A stretch of 64,000 bases of DNA from Sacculina carcini (lineage: Eukaryota > Arthropoda > Thecostraca > Sacculinidae). Shown piece by piece: positions 37,907 to 50,280 of the stretch. The position numbers were made by a program, and so were the translations under genes. Position 1 is the first letter of the stretch, and every line of letters begins with the position of its first letter. The notes below the pieces were generated by a model. It saw nothing but the letters and a program-made list of their open reading frames with translations, did no database searches and was not told the origin of the DNA. The stretch is from assembly GCA_916048095.2 (NCBI GenBank), contig OU696593.1, positions 310,001 to 374,000 of the forward strand. The letters run 5' to 3'.

Positions 37907-40900
37907 GCCATAAGTGTTACATAAGTGTGCCCTAAGTGTTACCTAAGTGTTACCTAAGTGTACCCTAAGTGTTACCTCAGTGTTACCTAAGTGTTACCTA
38001 AGTGTTACCTAAGTGTTACCTAAGTGTTACCTAAGTGTACCCTAAGTGTTACCTAAGTGTTACCTAAGTGTTACCTAAGTGTTACCTCAGTGTGCCCTAA
38101 GTGTTACCTAAGTGTGCCCTAAGTGTTACCTAAGTGTTACCTAAGTGTTACCTAAGTGTTACCTAAGTGTTACCTAAGTGTTACCTAAGTGTTACCTAAG
38201 TGTACCCTAAGTGTTACCTAAGTGTGCCCTAAGTGTTACCTAAGTGTGCCCTAAGTGTTACCTAAGTGTGCCCTAAGTGTTACCTAAGTGTTACCTAAGT
38301 GTTACCTAACTGTGCCCTAAGTGTTACCTAAGTGTTACCTAAGTGTGCCCTAAGTGTTACCTAAGTGTGCCCTAAGTGTTACCTACGTGTGCCCTAAGTG
38401 TTACCTAAGTGTTACCTAAGTGTTACCTAAGTGCGCCCTAAGTGTTACCTAAGTTTGCCATAAGTGTTACATAAGTGTGCCCTAAGTGTTACCTAAGTGT
38501 TACCTAAGTGTTACCTAAGTGCGCCCTAAGTGTTACCTAAGTTTGCCATAAGTGTTACATAAGTGTGCCCTAAGTGTTACCTAAGTTTTACCTAAGTGTG
38601 CCCTAAGTGTTACCTACGTGTGCCCTAAGTGTTACCTACGTGTGCCCTAAGTGTTACCTAAGTGTGCCCTAAGTGTGCCCTAAGTGTGCCCTAAGTGTGC
38701 CCTAAGTGTTACCTAAGTGTGCCCTAAGTGTTACCTAAGTGTGCCCTAAGTGTTACCTACGTGTGCCCTAAGTGTTACCTAAGTGTACCCTAAGTGTTAC
38801 CTCAGTGTTACCTAAGTGTGCCCTAAGTGTTACCTAAGTGTGCCCTAAGTGTTACCTAAGTGTGCCCTAAGTGTTACCTAAGTGTGCTCTAAGTGTTACC
38901 TAAGTATGCCCTAAGTGTTACCTAAGTGTGCCCTAAGTGTTACCTAAGTGTTACCTAAGTGTGCCCTAAGTGTTACCTAAGTGTGCCCTAAGTGTTACCT
39001 AAGTGTTACCTAAGTGTTACCTAAGTGTTACCTAAGTGTTACCTAAGTGCGCCCTAAGTGTTACCTAAGTTTGCCATAAGTGTTACATAAGTGTGCCCTA
39101 AGTGTTACCTAAGTGTGCCCTAAGTGTTACCTAAGTGTTACCTAAGTGTGCCCTAAGTGTTACCTACGTGTGCCCTAAGTGTTACCTAAGTGTGCCCTAA
39201 GTGTGCCCTAAGTGTGCCCTAAGTGTGCCCTAAGTGTTACCTAAGTGTGCCCTAAGTGTTACCTAAGTGTGCCCTAAGTGTTACCTACGTGTGCCCTAAG
39301 TGTTACCTAAGTGTACCCTAAGTGTTACCTCAGTGTTACCTAAGTGTTACCTAAGTGTTACCTAAGTGTTATCTAAGTGTTACCTAAGTGTTACCTAAGT
39401 GTTACCTAAGTGTACCCTAAGTGTTACCTAAGTGTTACCTAAGTGTTACCTAAGTGTTACCTCAGTGTGCCCTAAGTGTTACCTAAGTGTGCCCTAAGTG
39501 TTACCTAAGTTTGCCCTAAGTGTTACATAAGTGTTACCTAAGTGTGCCCTAAGTGTTACCTAAGTGTGCCCTAAGTGTTACCTAAGTGTGCCCTAAGTGT
39601 TACCTACGTGTGCCCTAAGTGTTACCTAAGTGTTACCTAAGTGTTACCTAAGTGTTACCTAAGTGTTACCTAAGTGTTACCTAAGCGTTACCTAAGTGTT
39701 ACCTAAGTGTTACCTAAGTGTGCCCTAAGTGTTACCTAAGTGTGCCCTAAGTGTTACCTAAGTGTTACCTAAGTGTTACCTAAGTGTGCCCTAAGTGTTA
39801 CCTAAGTGTTACCTAAGTGTGCCCTAAGTGTTACCTAAGTGTGCCCTAAGTGTTACCTAAGTGTGCCCTAAGTGTTACCTAAGTTTGCCCTAAGTGTTAC
39901 ATAAGTGTTACCTAAGTGTGCCCTAAGTGTTACCTAAGTGTGCCCTAAGTGTTACCTAAGTGTGCCCTAAGTGTTACCTACGTGTGCCCTAAGTGTTACC
40001 TAAGTGTGCCCTAAGTGTTACCTAAGTATGCCCTAAGTGTTACCTAAGTGTGCCCTAAGTGTTACCTAAGTGTTACCTAAGTGTGCCCTAAGTGTACCCT
40101 AAGTGTTACCTAAGTGTTACCTAAGTGTTACCTAAGTGTTACCTAAGTGTTACCTAAGTGTTACCTAAGTGCGCCCTAAGTGTTACCTAAGTTTGCCATA
40201 AGTGTTACATAAGTGTGCCCTAAGTGTTACCTAAGTGTTACCTAAGTGTGCCCTAAGTGTTACCTACGTGTGCCCTAAGTGTTACCTACGTGTGCCCTAA
40301 GTGTTACCTAAGTGTGCCCTAAGTGTGCCCTAAGTGTGCCCTAAGTGTGCCCTAAGTGTTACCTAAGTGTGCCCTAAGTGTTACCTAAGTGTGCCCTAAG
40401 TGTTACCTACGTGTGCCCTAAGTGTTACCTAAGTGTACCCTAAGTGTTACCTCAGTGTTACCTAAGTGTTACCTAAGTGTTACCTAAGTGTTACCTAAGT
40501 GTTACCTAAGTGTTACCTAAGTGTTACCTAAGTGTTACCTAAGTGTACCCTAAGTGTTACCTAAGTGTTACCTAAGTGTTACCTAAGTGTTACCTCAGTG
40601 TGCCCTAAGTGTTACCTAAGTGTGCCCTAAGTGTTACCTAAGTGTTACCTAAGTGTTACCTAAGTGTTACCTAAGTGTTACCTAAGTGTTACCTAAGTGT
40701 TACCTAAGTGTACCCTAAGTGTTACCTAAGTGTGCCCTAAGTGTTACCTAAGTGTGCCCTAAGTGTTACCTAAGTGTTACCTAAGTGTTACCTAAGTGTG
40801 CCCTAAGTGTTACCTAAATGTTACCTAAGTGTGCCCTAAGTGTTACCTAAGTGTGCCCTAAGTGTTACCTAAGTTTGCCCTAAGTGTTACATAAGTGTGC

Positions 40901-41041
40901 CCTAAGTGTTACCTAAGTGTTACCTAAGTGTGCCCTAAGTGTTACCTAATTGTGCCCTAAGTGTTACCTAAGTGTTACCTAAGTGTTACCTAAGTGTTAC
41001 CTAAGTGTTACCTAAGTGCGCCCTAAGTGTTACCTAAGTTT
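37907..41041. repeat. 3135-bp supermodule, copy B
   Basis: This is the second copy of the 285-monomer unit, 8833 bp (803 monomers) from copy A, with markers at 37907, 38457, 38545, 39073, 40195 and 41042. AACTG (38308), GCTC (38886) and AATTG (40948) all hold the same offset. Private differences include AGTTTTACC at about 38585, and TACC instead of ACCC shortly after the AAGCG monomer near 39685. The empty insertion site is intact. Confidence 0.88.
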
Positions 41042-42262
41042 GCCATAAGTGTTACATAAGTGTGCCCTAAGTGTTACCTAAGTGTGCCCTAAGTGTTACC
41101 TAAGTGTTACCTAAGTGTGCCCTAAGTGTTACCTACGTGTGCCCTAAGTGTTACCTAAGTGTGCCCTAAGTGTGCCCTAAGTGTGCCCTAAGTGTGCCCT
41201 AAGTGTTACCTAAGTGTGCCCTAAGTGTTACCTACGTGTGCCCTAAGTGTTACCTAAGTGTACCCTAAGTGTTACCTCAGTGTTACCTAAGTGTTACCTA
41301 AGTGTTACCTAAGTGTTACCTAAGTGTTACCTAAGTGTTACCTAAGTGTACCCTAAGTGTTACCTAAGTGTGCCCTAAGTGTTACCTAAGTGTTACCTAA
41401 GTGTTACCTAAGTGCGCCCTAAGTGTTACCTAAGTTTGCCATAAGTGTTACATAAGTGTGCCCTAAGTGTTACCTAAGTGTTACCTAAGTGTACCCTAAG
41501 TGTTACCTCAGTGTTACCTAAGTGTTACCTAAGTGTTACCTAAGTGTTACCTAAGTGTTACCTAAGTGTTACCTAAGTGTTACCTAAGTGTACCCTAAGT
41601 GTTACCTAAGTGTTACCTAAGTGTTACCTAAGTGTGCCCTAAGTGTTACCTACGTGTGCCCTAAGTGTTACCTAAGTGTGCCCTAAGTGTTACCTAAGTA
41701 TGCCCTAAGTGTTACCTAAGTGTGCCCTAAGTGTTACCTAAGTGTTACCTAAGTGTGCCCTAAGTGTACCCTAAGTGTTACCTAAGTGTTACCTAAGTGT
41801 TACCTAAGTGTTACCTAAGTGTTACCTAAGTGTTACCTAAGTGTGCCCTAAGTGTTACCTAAGTGTTACCTAAGTGTGCCCTAAGTGTACCCTAAGTGTT
41901 ACCTAAGTGTTACCTCAGTGTGCCCTAAGTGTTACCTAAGTGTGCCCTAAGTGTTACCTAAGTGTTACCTAAGTGTTACCTAAGTGTTACCTAAGTGTTA
42001 CCTAAGTGTTACCTAAGTGTTACCTAAGTGTACCCTAAGTGTTACCTAAGTGTGCCCTAAGTGTTACCTAAGTGTGCCCTAAGTGTTACCTAAGTGTTAC
42101 CTAAGTGTTACCTAAGTGTGCCCTAAGTGTTACCTAAGTGTTACCTAAGTGTGCCCTAAGTGTTACCTAAGTGTGCCCTAAGTGTTACCTACGTGTGCCC
42201 TAAGTGTTACCTAAGTGTTACCTAAGTGTTACCTAAGTGCGCCCTAAGTGTTACCTAAGTTT

Positions 42263-45200
42263 GCCATAAGTGTTACATAAGTGTGCCCTAAGTGTTACCT
42301 AAGTGTTACCTAAGTGTACCCTAAGTGTTACCTCAGTGTTACCTAAGTGTTACCTAAGTGTTACCTAAGTGTTACCTAAGTGTTACCTAAGTGTACCCTA
42401 AGTGTTACCTAAGTGTTACCTAAGTGTTACCTAAGTGTTACCTCAGTGTGCCCTAAGTGTTACCTAAGTGTGCCCTAAGTGTTACCTAAGTGTTACCTAA
42501 GTGTTACCTAAGTGTTACCTAAGTGTTACCTAAGTGTTACCTAAGTGTTACCTAAGTGTACCCTAAGTGTTACCTAAGTGTGCCCTAAGTGTTACCTAAG
42601 TGTGCCCTAAGTGTTACCTAAGTGTGCCCTAAGTGTTACCTAAGTGTTACCTAAGTGTTACCTAACTGTGCCCTAAGTGTTACCTAAGTGTTACCTAAGT
42701 GTGCCCTAAGTGTTACCTAAGTGTGCCCTAAGTGTTACCTACGTGTGCCCTAAGTGTTACCTAAGTGTTACCTAAGTGTTACCTAAGTGCGCCCTAAGTG
42801 TTACCTAAGTTTGCCATAAGTGTTACATAAGTGTGCCCTAAGTGTTACCTAAGTGTTACCTAAGTGTTACCTAAGTGCGCCCTAAGTGTTACCTAAGTTT
42901 GCCATAAGTGTTACATAAGTGTGCCCTAAGTGTTACCTAAGTGTTACCTAAGTGTGCCCTAAGTGTTACCTACGTGTGCCCTAAGTGTTACCTACGTGTG
43001 CCCTAAGTGTTACCTAAGTGTGCCCTAAGTGTGCCCTAAGTGTGCCCTAAGTGTGCCCTAAGTGTTACCTAAGTGTGCCCTAAGTGTTACCTAAGTGTGC
43101 CCTAAGTGTTACCTACGTGTGCCCTAAGTGTTACCTAAGTGTACCCTAAGTGTTACCTCAGTGTTACCTAAGTGTGCCCTAAGTGTTACCTAAGTGTGCC
43201 CTAAGTGTTACCTACGTGTGCCCTAAGTGTTACCTAAGTGTGCTCTAAGTGTTACCTAAGTATGCCCTAAGTGTTACCTAAGTGTGCCCTAAGTGTTACC
43301 TAAGTGTTACCTAAGTGTGCCCTAAGTGTTACCTAAGTGTGCCCTAAGTGTTACCTAAGTGTTACCTAAGTGTTACCTAAGTGTTACCTAAGTGTTACCT
43401 AAGTGCGCCCTAAGTGTTACCTAAGTTTGCCATAAGTGTTACATAAGTGTGCCCTAAGTGTTACCTAAGTGTGCCCTAAGTGTTACCTAAGTGTTACCTA
43501 AGTGTGCCCTAAGTGTTACCTACGTGTGCCCTAAGTGTTACCTAAGTGTGCCCTAAGTGTGCCCTAAGTGTGCCCTAAGTGTGCCCTAAGTGTTACCTAA
43601 GTGTGCCCTAAGTGTTACCTAAGTGTGCCCTAAGTGTTACCTACGTGTGCCCTAAGTGTTACCTAAGTGTACCCTAAGTGTTACCTCAGTGTTACCTAAG
43701 TGTTACCTAAGTGTTACCTAAGTGTTATCTAAGTGTTACCTAAGTGTTACCTAAGTGTTACCTAAGTGTACCCTAAGTGTTACCTAAGTGTTACCTAAGT
43801 GTTACCTAAGTGTTACCTCAGTGTGCCCTAAGTGTTACCTAAGTGTGCCCTAAGTGTTACCTAAGTTTGCCCTAAGTGTTACATAAGTGTTACCTAAGTG
43901 TGCCCTAAGTGTTACCTAAGTGTGCCCTAAGTGTTACCTAAGTGTGCCCTAAGTGTTACCTACGTGTGCCCTAAGTGTTACCTAAGTGTTACCTAAGTGT
44001 TACCTAAGTGTTACCTAAGTGTTACCTAAGTGTTACCTAAGCGTTACCTAAGTGTACCCTAAGTGTTACCTAAGTGTGCCCTAAGTGTTACCTAAGTGTG
44101 CCCTAAGTGTTACCTAAGTGTTACCTAAGTGTTACCTAAGTGTGCCCTAAGTGTTACCTAAGTGTTACCTAAGTGTGCCCTAAGTGTTACCTAAGTGTGC
44201 CCTAAGTGTTACCTAAGTGTGCCCTAAGTGTTACCTAAGTTTGCCCTAAGTGTTACATAAGTGTTACCTAAGTGTGCCCTAAGTGTTACCTAAGTGTGCC
44301 CTAAGTGTTACCTAAGTGTGCCCTAAGTGTTACCTACGTGTGCCCTAAGTGTTACCTAAGTGTGCCCTAAGTGTTACCTAAGTATGCCCTAAGTGTTACC
44401 TAAGTGTGCCCTAAGTGTTACCTAAGTGTTACCTAAGTGTGCCCTAAGTGTACCCTAAGTGTTACCTAAGTGTTACCTAAGTGTTACCTAAGTGTTACCT
44501 AAGTGTTACCTAAGTGTTACCTAAGTGCGCCCTAAGTGTTACCTAAGTTTGCCATAAGTGTTACATAAGTGTGCCCTAAGTGTTACCTAAGTGTTACCTA
44601 AGTGTGCCCTAAGTGTTACCTACGTGTGCCCTAAGTGTTACCTACGTAGGCCCTAAGTGTTACCTAAGTGTGCCCTAAGTGTGCCCTAAGTGTGCCCTAA
44701 GTGTGCCCTAAGTGTTACCTAAGTGTGCCCTAAGTGTTACCTAAGTGTGCCCTAAGTGTTACCTACGTGTGCCCTAAGTGTTACCTAAGTGTACCCTAAG
44801 TGTTACCTCAGTGTTACCTAAGTGTTACCTAAGTGTTACCTAAGTGTTACCTAAGTGTTACCTAAGTGTTACCTAAGTGTTACCTAAGTGTTACCTAAGT
44901 GTACCCTAAGTGTTACCTAAGTGTTACCTAAGTGTTACCTAAGTGTTACCTCAGTGTGCCCTAAGTGTTACCTAAGTGTGCCCTAAGTGTTACCTAAGTG
45001 TTACCTAAGTGTTACCTAAGTGTTACCTAAGTGTTACCTAAGTGTTACCTAAGTGTTACCTAAGTGTACCCTAAGTGTTACCTAAGTGTGCCCTAAGTGT
45101 TACCTAAGTGTGCCCTAAGTGTTACCTAAGTGTTACCTAAGTGTTACCTAAGTGTGCCCTAAGTGTTACCTAAATGTTACCTAAGTGTGCCCTAAGTGTT

Positions 45201-45397
45201 ACCTAAGTGTGCCCTAAGTGTTACCTAAGTGTGCCCTAAGTGTTACATAAGTGTGCCCTAAGTGTTACCTAAGTGTTACCTAAGTGTGCCCTAAGTGTTA
45301 CCTAATTGTGCCCTAAGTGTTACCTAAGTGTTACCTAAGTGTTACCTAAGTGTTACCTAAGTGTTACCTAAGTGCGCCCTAAGTGTTACCTAAGTTT
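42263..45397. repeat. 3135-bp supermodule, copy C
   Basis: This is the third copy, 4356 bp (396 monomers) after copy B, with markers at 42263, 42813, 42901, 43429, 44551 and 45398. AACTG is at 42664, GCTC at 43242 and AATTG at 45304. A private variant, CTACGTAGGCCC, lies at about 44643. The empty site is intact. The following module (528) matches that after copy D. Confidence 0.88.
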
Positions 45398-48300
45398 GCC
45401 ATAAGTGTTACATAAGTGTGCCCTAAGTGTTACCTAAGTGTGCCCTAAGTGTTACCTAAGTGTTACCTAAGTGTGCCCTAAGTGTTACCTACGTGTGCCC
45501 TAAGTGTTACCTAAGTGTGCCCTAAGTGTGCCCTAAGTGTGCCCTAAGTGTGCCCTAAGTGTTACCTAAGTGTGCCCTAAGTGTTACCTACGTGTGCCCT
45601 AAGTGTTACCTAAGTGTACCCTAAGTGTTACCTCAGTGTTACCTAAGTGTTACCTAAGTGTTACCTAAGTGTTACCTAAGTGTTACCTAAGTGTTACCTA
45701 AGTGTTACCTCAGTGTGCCCTAAGTGTTACCTAAGTGTGCCCTAAGTGTTACCTAAGTGTTACCTAAGTGTTACCTAAGTGTTACCTAAGTGTTACCTAA
45801 GTGTTACCTAAGTGTACCCTAAGTGTTACCTAAGTGTGCCCTAAGTGTTACCTAAGTGTTACCTAAGTGTTACCTAAGTGTTACCTAAGTGTTACCTAAG
45901 TGCGCCCTAAGTGTTACCTAAGTTTGCCATAAGTGTTACATAAGTGTGCCCTAAGTGTTACCTAAGTGTGCCCTAAGTGTTACCTAAGTGTTACCTAAGT
46001 GTGCCCTAAGTGTTACCTACGTGTGCCCTAAGTGTTACCTAAGTGTGCCCTAAGTGTGCCCTAAGTGTGCCCTAAGTGTGCCCTAAGTGTTACCTAAGTG
46101 TGCCCTAAGTGTTACCTAAGTGTGCCCTAAGTGTTACCTACGTGTGCCCTAAGTGTTACCTAAGTGTACCCTAAGTGTTACCTCAGTGTTACCTAAGTGT
46201 TACCTAAGTGTTACCTAAGTGTTATCTAAGTGTTACCTAAGTGTTACCTAAGTGTTACCTAAGTGTACCCTAAGTGTTACCTAAGTGTTACCTAAGTGTT
46301 ACCTAAGTGTTACCTAAGTGTGCCCTAAGTGTTACCTAAGTGTGCCCTAAGTGTTACCTAAGTGTTACCTAAGTGTTACCTAAGTGTTACCTAAGTGTTA
46401 CCTAAGTGTTACCTAAGTGTTACCTAAGCGTTACCTAAGTGTACCCTAAGTGTTACCTAAGTGTGCCCTAAGTGTTACCTAAGTGTGCCCTAAGTGTTAC
46501 CTAAGTGTTACCTAAGTGTTACCTAAGTGTGCCCTAAGTGTGCCCTAAGTGTGCCCTAAGTGTTACCTAAGTGTGCCCTAAGTGTTACCTAAGTGTGCCC
46601 TAAGTGTTACCTAAGTTTGCCCTAAGTGTTACATAAGTGTTACCTAAGTGTGCCCTAAGTGTTACCTAAGTGTGCCCTAAGTGTTACCTAAGTGTGCCCT
46701 AAGTGTTACCTACGTGTGCCCTAAGTGTTACCTAAGTGTGCCCTAAGTGTTACCTAAGTATGCCCTAAGTGTTACCTAAGTGTGCCCTAAGTGTTACCTA
46801 AGTGTTACCTAAGTGTGCCCTAAGTGTACCCTAAGTGTTACCTAAGTGTTACCTAAGTGTTACCTAAGTGTTACCTAAGTGTTACCTAAGTGTTACCTAA
46901 GTGCGCCCTAAGTGTTACCTAAGTTTGCCATAAGTGTTACATAAGTGTGCCCTAAGTGTTACCTAAGTGTTACCTAAGTGTGCCCTAAGTGTTACCTACG
47001 TGTGCCCTAAGTGTTACCTACGTGTGCCCTAAGTGTTACCTAAGTGTGCCCTAAGTGTGCCCTAAGTGTGCCCTAAGTGTGCCCTAAGTGTTACCTAAGT
47101 GTGCCCTAAGTGTTACCTAAGTGTGCCCTAAGTGTTACCTACGTGTGCCCTAAGTGTTACCTAAGTGTACCCTAAGTGTTACCTCAGTGTTACCTAAGTG
47201 TTACCTAAGTGTTACCTAAGTGTTACCTAAGTGTTACCTAAGTGTTACCTAAGTGTTACCTAAGTGTTACCTAAGTGTACCCTAAGTGTTACCTAAGTGT
47301 TACCTAAGTGTTACCTAAGTGTTACCTCAGTGTGCCCTAAGTGTTACCTAAGTGTGCCCTAAGTGTTACCTAAGTGTTACCTAAGTGTTACCTAAGTGTT
47401 ACCTAAGTGTTACCTAAGTGTTACCTAAGTGTTACCTAAGTGTTACCTAAGTGTTACCTAAGTGTACCCTAAGTGTTACCTAAGTGTGCCCTAAGTGTTA
47501 CCTAAGTGTGCCCTAAGTGTTACCTAAGTGTGCCCTAAGTGTTACCTAAGTGTTACCTAAGTGTTACCTAAGTGTGCCCTAAGTGTTACCTAAGTGTTAC
47601 CTAAGTGTGCCCTAAGTGTTACCTAAGTGTGCCCTAAGTGTTACCTACGTGTGCCCTAAGTGTTACCTAAGTGTTACCTAAGTGTTACCTAAGTGCGCCC
47701 TAAGTGTTACCTAAGTTTGCCATAAGTGTTACATAAGTGTGCCCTAAGTGTTACCTAAGTGTGCCCTAAGTGTTACCTAAGTGTTACCTAAGTGTTACCT
47801 AAGTGTGCCCTAAGTGTTACCTAAGTGTTACCTAAGTGTGCCCTAAGTGTTACCTAAGTGTGCCCTAAGTGTTACCTAAGTGTGCCCTAAGTGTTACCTA
47901 AGTTTGCCCTAAGTGTTACATAAGTGTTACCTAAGTGTGCCCTAAGTGTTACCTAAGTGTGCCCTAAGTGTTACCTAAGTGTGCCCTAAGTGTTACTTAC
48001 GTGTGCCCTAAGTGTTACCTAAGTGTGCCCTAAGTGTTACCTAAGTATGCCCTAAGTGTTACCTAAGTGTGCCCTAAGTGTTACCTAAGTGTTACCTAAG
48101 TGTGCCCTAAGTGTACCCTAAGTGTTACCTAAGTGTTACCTAAGTGTTACCTAAGTGTTACCTAAGTGTTACCTAAGTGTTACCTAAGTGCGCCCTAAGT
48201 GTTACCTAAGTTTGCCATAAGTGTTACATAAGTGTGCCCTAAGTGTTACCTAAGTGTTACCTAAGTGTGCCCTAAGTGTTACCTACGTGTGCCCTAAGTG

Positions 48301-50124
48301 TTACCTACGTGTGCCCTAAGTGTTACCTAAGTGTGCCCTAAGTGTGCCCTAAGTGTGCCCTAAGTGTGCCCTAAGTGTTACCTAAGTGTGCCCTAAGTGT
48401 TACCTAAGTGTGCCCTAAGTGTTACCTACGTGTGCCCTAAGTGTTACCTAAGTGTACCCTAAGTGTTACCTCAGTGTTACCTAAGTGTTACCTAAGTGTT
48501 ACCTAAGTGTTACCTAAGTGTTACCTAAGTGTTACCTAAGTGTTACCTAAGTGTTACCTAAGTGTACCCTAAGTGTTACCTAAGTGTTACCTAAGTGTTA
48601 CCTAAGTGTTACCTCAGTGTGCCCTAAGTGTTACCTAAGTGTGCCCTAAGTGTTACCTAAGTGTTACCTAAGTGTTACCTAAGTGTTACCTAAGTGTTAC
48701 CTAAGTGTTACCTAAGTGTTACCTAAGTGTACCCTAAGTGTTACCTAAGTGTGCCCTAAGTGTTACCTAAGTGTGCCCTAAGTGTTACCTAAGTGTTACC
48801 TAAGTGTTACCTAAGTGTGCCCTAAGTGTTACCTAAATGTTACCTAAGTGTGCCCTAAGTGTTACCTAAGTGTGCCCTAAGTGTTACCTAAGTGTTACCT
48901 AAGTGTACCCTAAGTGTTACCTAAGTGTGCCCTAAGTGTTACCTAAGTGTGCCCTAAGTGTTACCTAAGTGTTACCTAAGTGTTACCTAAGTGTGCCCTA
49001 AGTGTTACCTAAGTGTTACCTAAGTGTGCCCTAAGTGTTACCTAAGTGTGCCCTAAGTGTTACCTACGTGTGCCCTAAGTGTTACCTAAGTGTTACCTAA
49101 GTGTTACCTAAGTGCGCCCTAAGTGTTACCTAAGTTTGCCATAAGTGTTACATAAGTGTGCCCTAAGTGTTACCTAAGTGTTACCTAAGTGTACCCTAAG
49201 TGTTACCTCAGTGTTACCTAAGTGTTACCTAAGTGTTACCTAAGTGTTACCTAAGTGTTACCTAAGTGTACCCTAAGTGTTACCTAAGTGTTACCTAAGT
49301 GTTACCTAAGTGTTACCTCAGTGTGCCCTAAGTGTTACCTAAGTGTGCCCTAAGTGTTACCTAAGTGTTACCTAAGTGTTACCTAAGTGTTACCTAAGTG
49401 TTACCTAAGTGTTACCTAAGTGTTACCTAAGTGTACCCTAAGTGTTACCTAAGTGTGCCCTAAGTGTTACCTAAGTGTGCCCTAAGTGTTACCTAAGTGT
49501 GCCCTAAGTGTTACCTAAGTGTTACCTAAGTGTTACCTAACTGTGCCCTAAGTGTTACCTAAGTGTTACCTAAGTGTGCCCTAAGTGTTACCTAAGTGTG
49601 CCCTAAGTGTTACCTACGTGTGCCCTAAGTGTTACCTAAGTGTTACCTAAGTGTTACCTAAGTGCGCCCTAAGTGTTACCTAAGTTTGCCATAAGTGTTA
49701 CATAAGTGTGCCCTAAGTGTTACCTAAGTGTTACCTAAGTGTTACCTAAGTGCGCCCTAAGTGTTACCTAAGTTTGCCATAAGTGTTACATAAGTGTGCC
49801 CTAAGTGTTACCTAAGTGTTACCTAAGTGTGCCCTAAGTGTTACCTACGTGTGCCCTAAGTGTTACCTACGTGTGCCCTAAGTGTTACCTAAGTGTGCCC
49901 TAAGTGTGCCCTAAGTGTGCCCTAAGTGTGCCCTAAGTGTTACCTAAGTGTGCCCTAAGTGTTACCTAAGTGTGCCCTAAGTGTTACCTACGTGTGCCCT
50001 AAGTGTTACCTAAGTGTACCCTAAGTGTTACCTCAGTGTTACCTAAGTGTGCCCTAAGTGTTACCTAAGTGTGCCCTAAGTGTTACCTACGTGTGCCCTA
50101 AGTGTTACCTAAGTGTGCTCTAAG

Positions 50125-50129
50125 TGTTA
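50125..50129. repeat. Target-site duplication, left copy (TGTTA)
   Basis: These are the last five satellite bases before the tail. The same TGTTA occurs at 51666-51670 after the 5' end of the element. The preceding base is G here and C on the right, so the repeat is not longer on that side. Removing the insert and one TGTTA restores the satellite reading GCTCTAAGTGT then TACCTAAGTAT, which exists intact at 991, 7338, 10000, 15214, 30053, 38886 and 43242. Confidence 0.85.
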
Positions 50130-50147
50130 TTATTATTATTATTATTA
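50130..50147 (-). repeat. (TAA)6 3' tail of the retrotransposon
   Basis: On the plus strand seven TTA triplets run from 50127 to 50147. The first (50127-50129) belongs to the satellite and target duplication, leaving six that came with the element. On the element's sense strand this is a terminal (TAA)6 followed by the target copy TAACA. Non-LTR elements of the I type are known for TAA tails. The match between the tail and the TAA at the target nick could have aided priming of reverse transcription. Confidence 0.85.
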
Positions 50148-50280
50148 ATTACAGGCAAATCCAGTAGCATGGGAAGAGTGCAAGCACTATTACCACCCTA
50201 AGGTGGCCCCATGTACCGGAAGCGCCCAAAAGATTCAGAGAGAAAGAGAGTTCGAAGAGAAAAAAGTCTAGAAAGAGAGT
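50148..50280 (-). other. Unique 3'-terminal region of the retrotransposon
   Basis: This is the higher-complexity stretch next to the TAA tail, normally the part of a LINE most conserved between copies because its reverse transcriptase recognises it. Two short hairpins are visible on the plus strand: AGTGC/GCACT with a 2-base loop at 50177-50188, and CCACC/GGTGG with a 4-base loop at 50193-50206. Farther from the tail, about 50227-50290, the plus strand is strongly purine-rich (a pyrimidine tract in the element RNA). No reading frame is supported. A recognition role for the hairpins is inference. Confidence 0.6.

Larger units (their letters stand above)
1..50129. repeat. 11-bp satellite array, left arm
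   Basis: This is an uninterrupted head-to-tail array of an 11-bp monomer. The three common forms are TACCTAAGTGT, GCCCTAAGTGT and ACCCTAAGTGT, which differ in the first two bases over a shared core CCTAAGTGT. Recurrent minor forms carry TACG, CTCAG, TACATA, GCCATA, AAGTTT, AAGTAT, AAGTGC, TATC, AATTG, AACTG or AAATG. Every marker monomer whose position I calculated starts at a coordinate equal to 1 modulo 11, from base 1 to 50117, so there is no net off-register indel in about 4,557 monomers. The minus strand reads ACACTTAGG followed by TA, GC or GT, so TTAGG occurs once per unit. All reading frames close within about 33 bp, so the array is non-coding. No promoter or transcript signal is visible. 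The class is a simple-monomer satellite with higher-order repeats; its chromosomal location (subtelomeric, pericentromeric or interstitial) cannot be told from the sequence. Confidence 0.98.
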
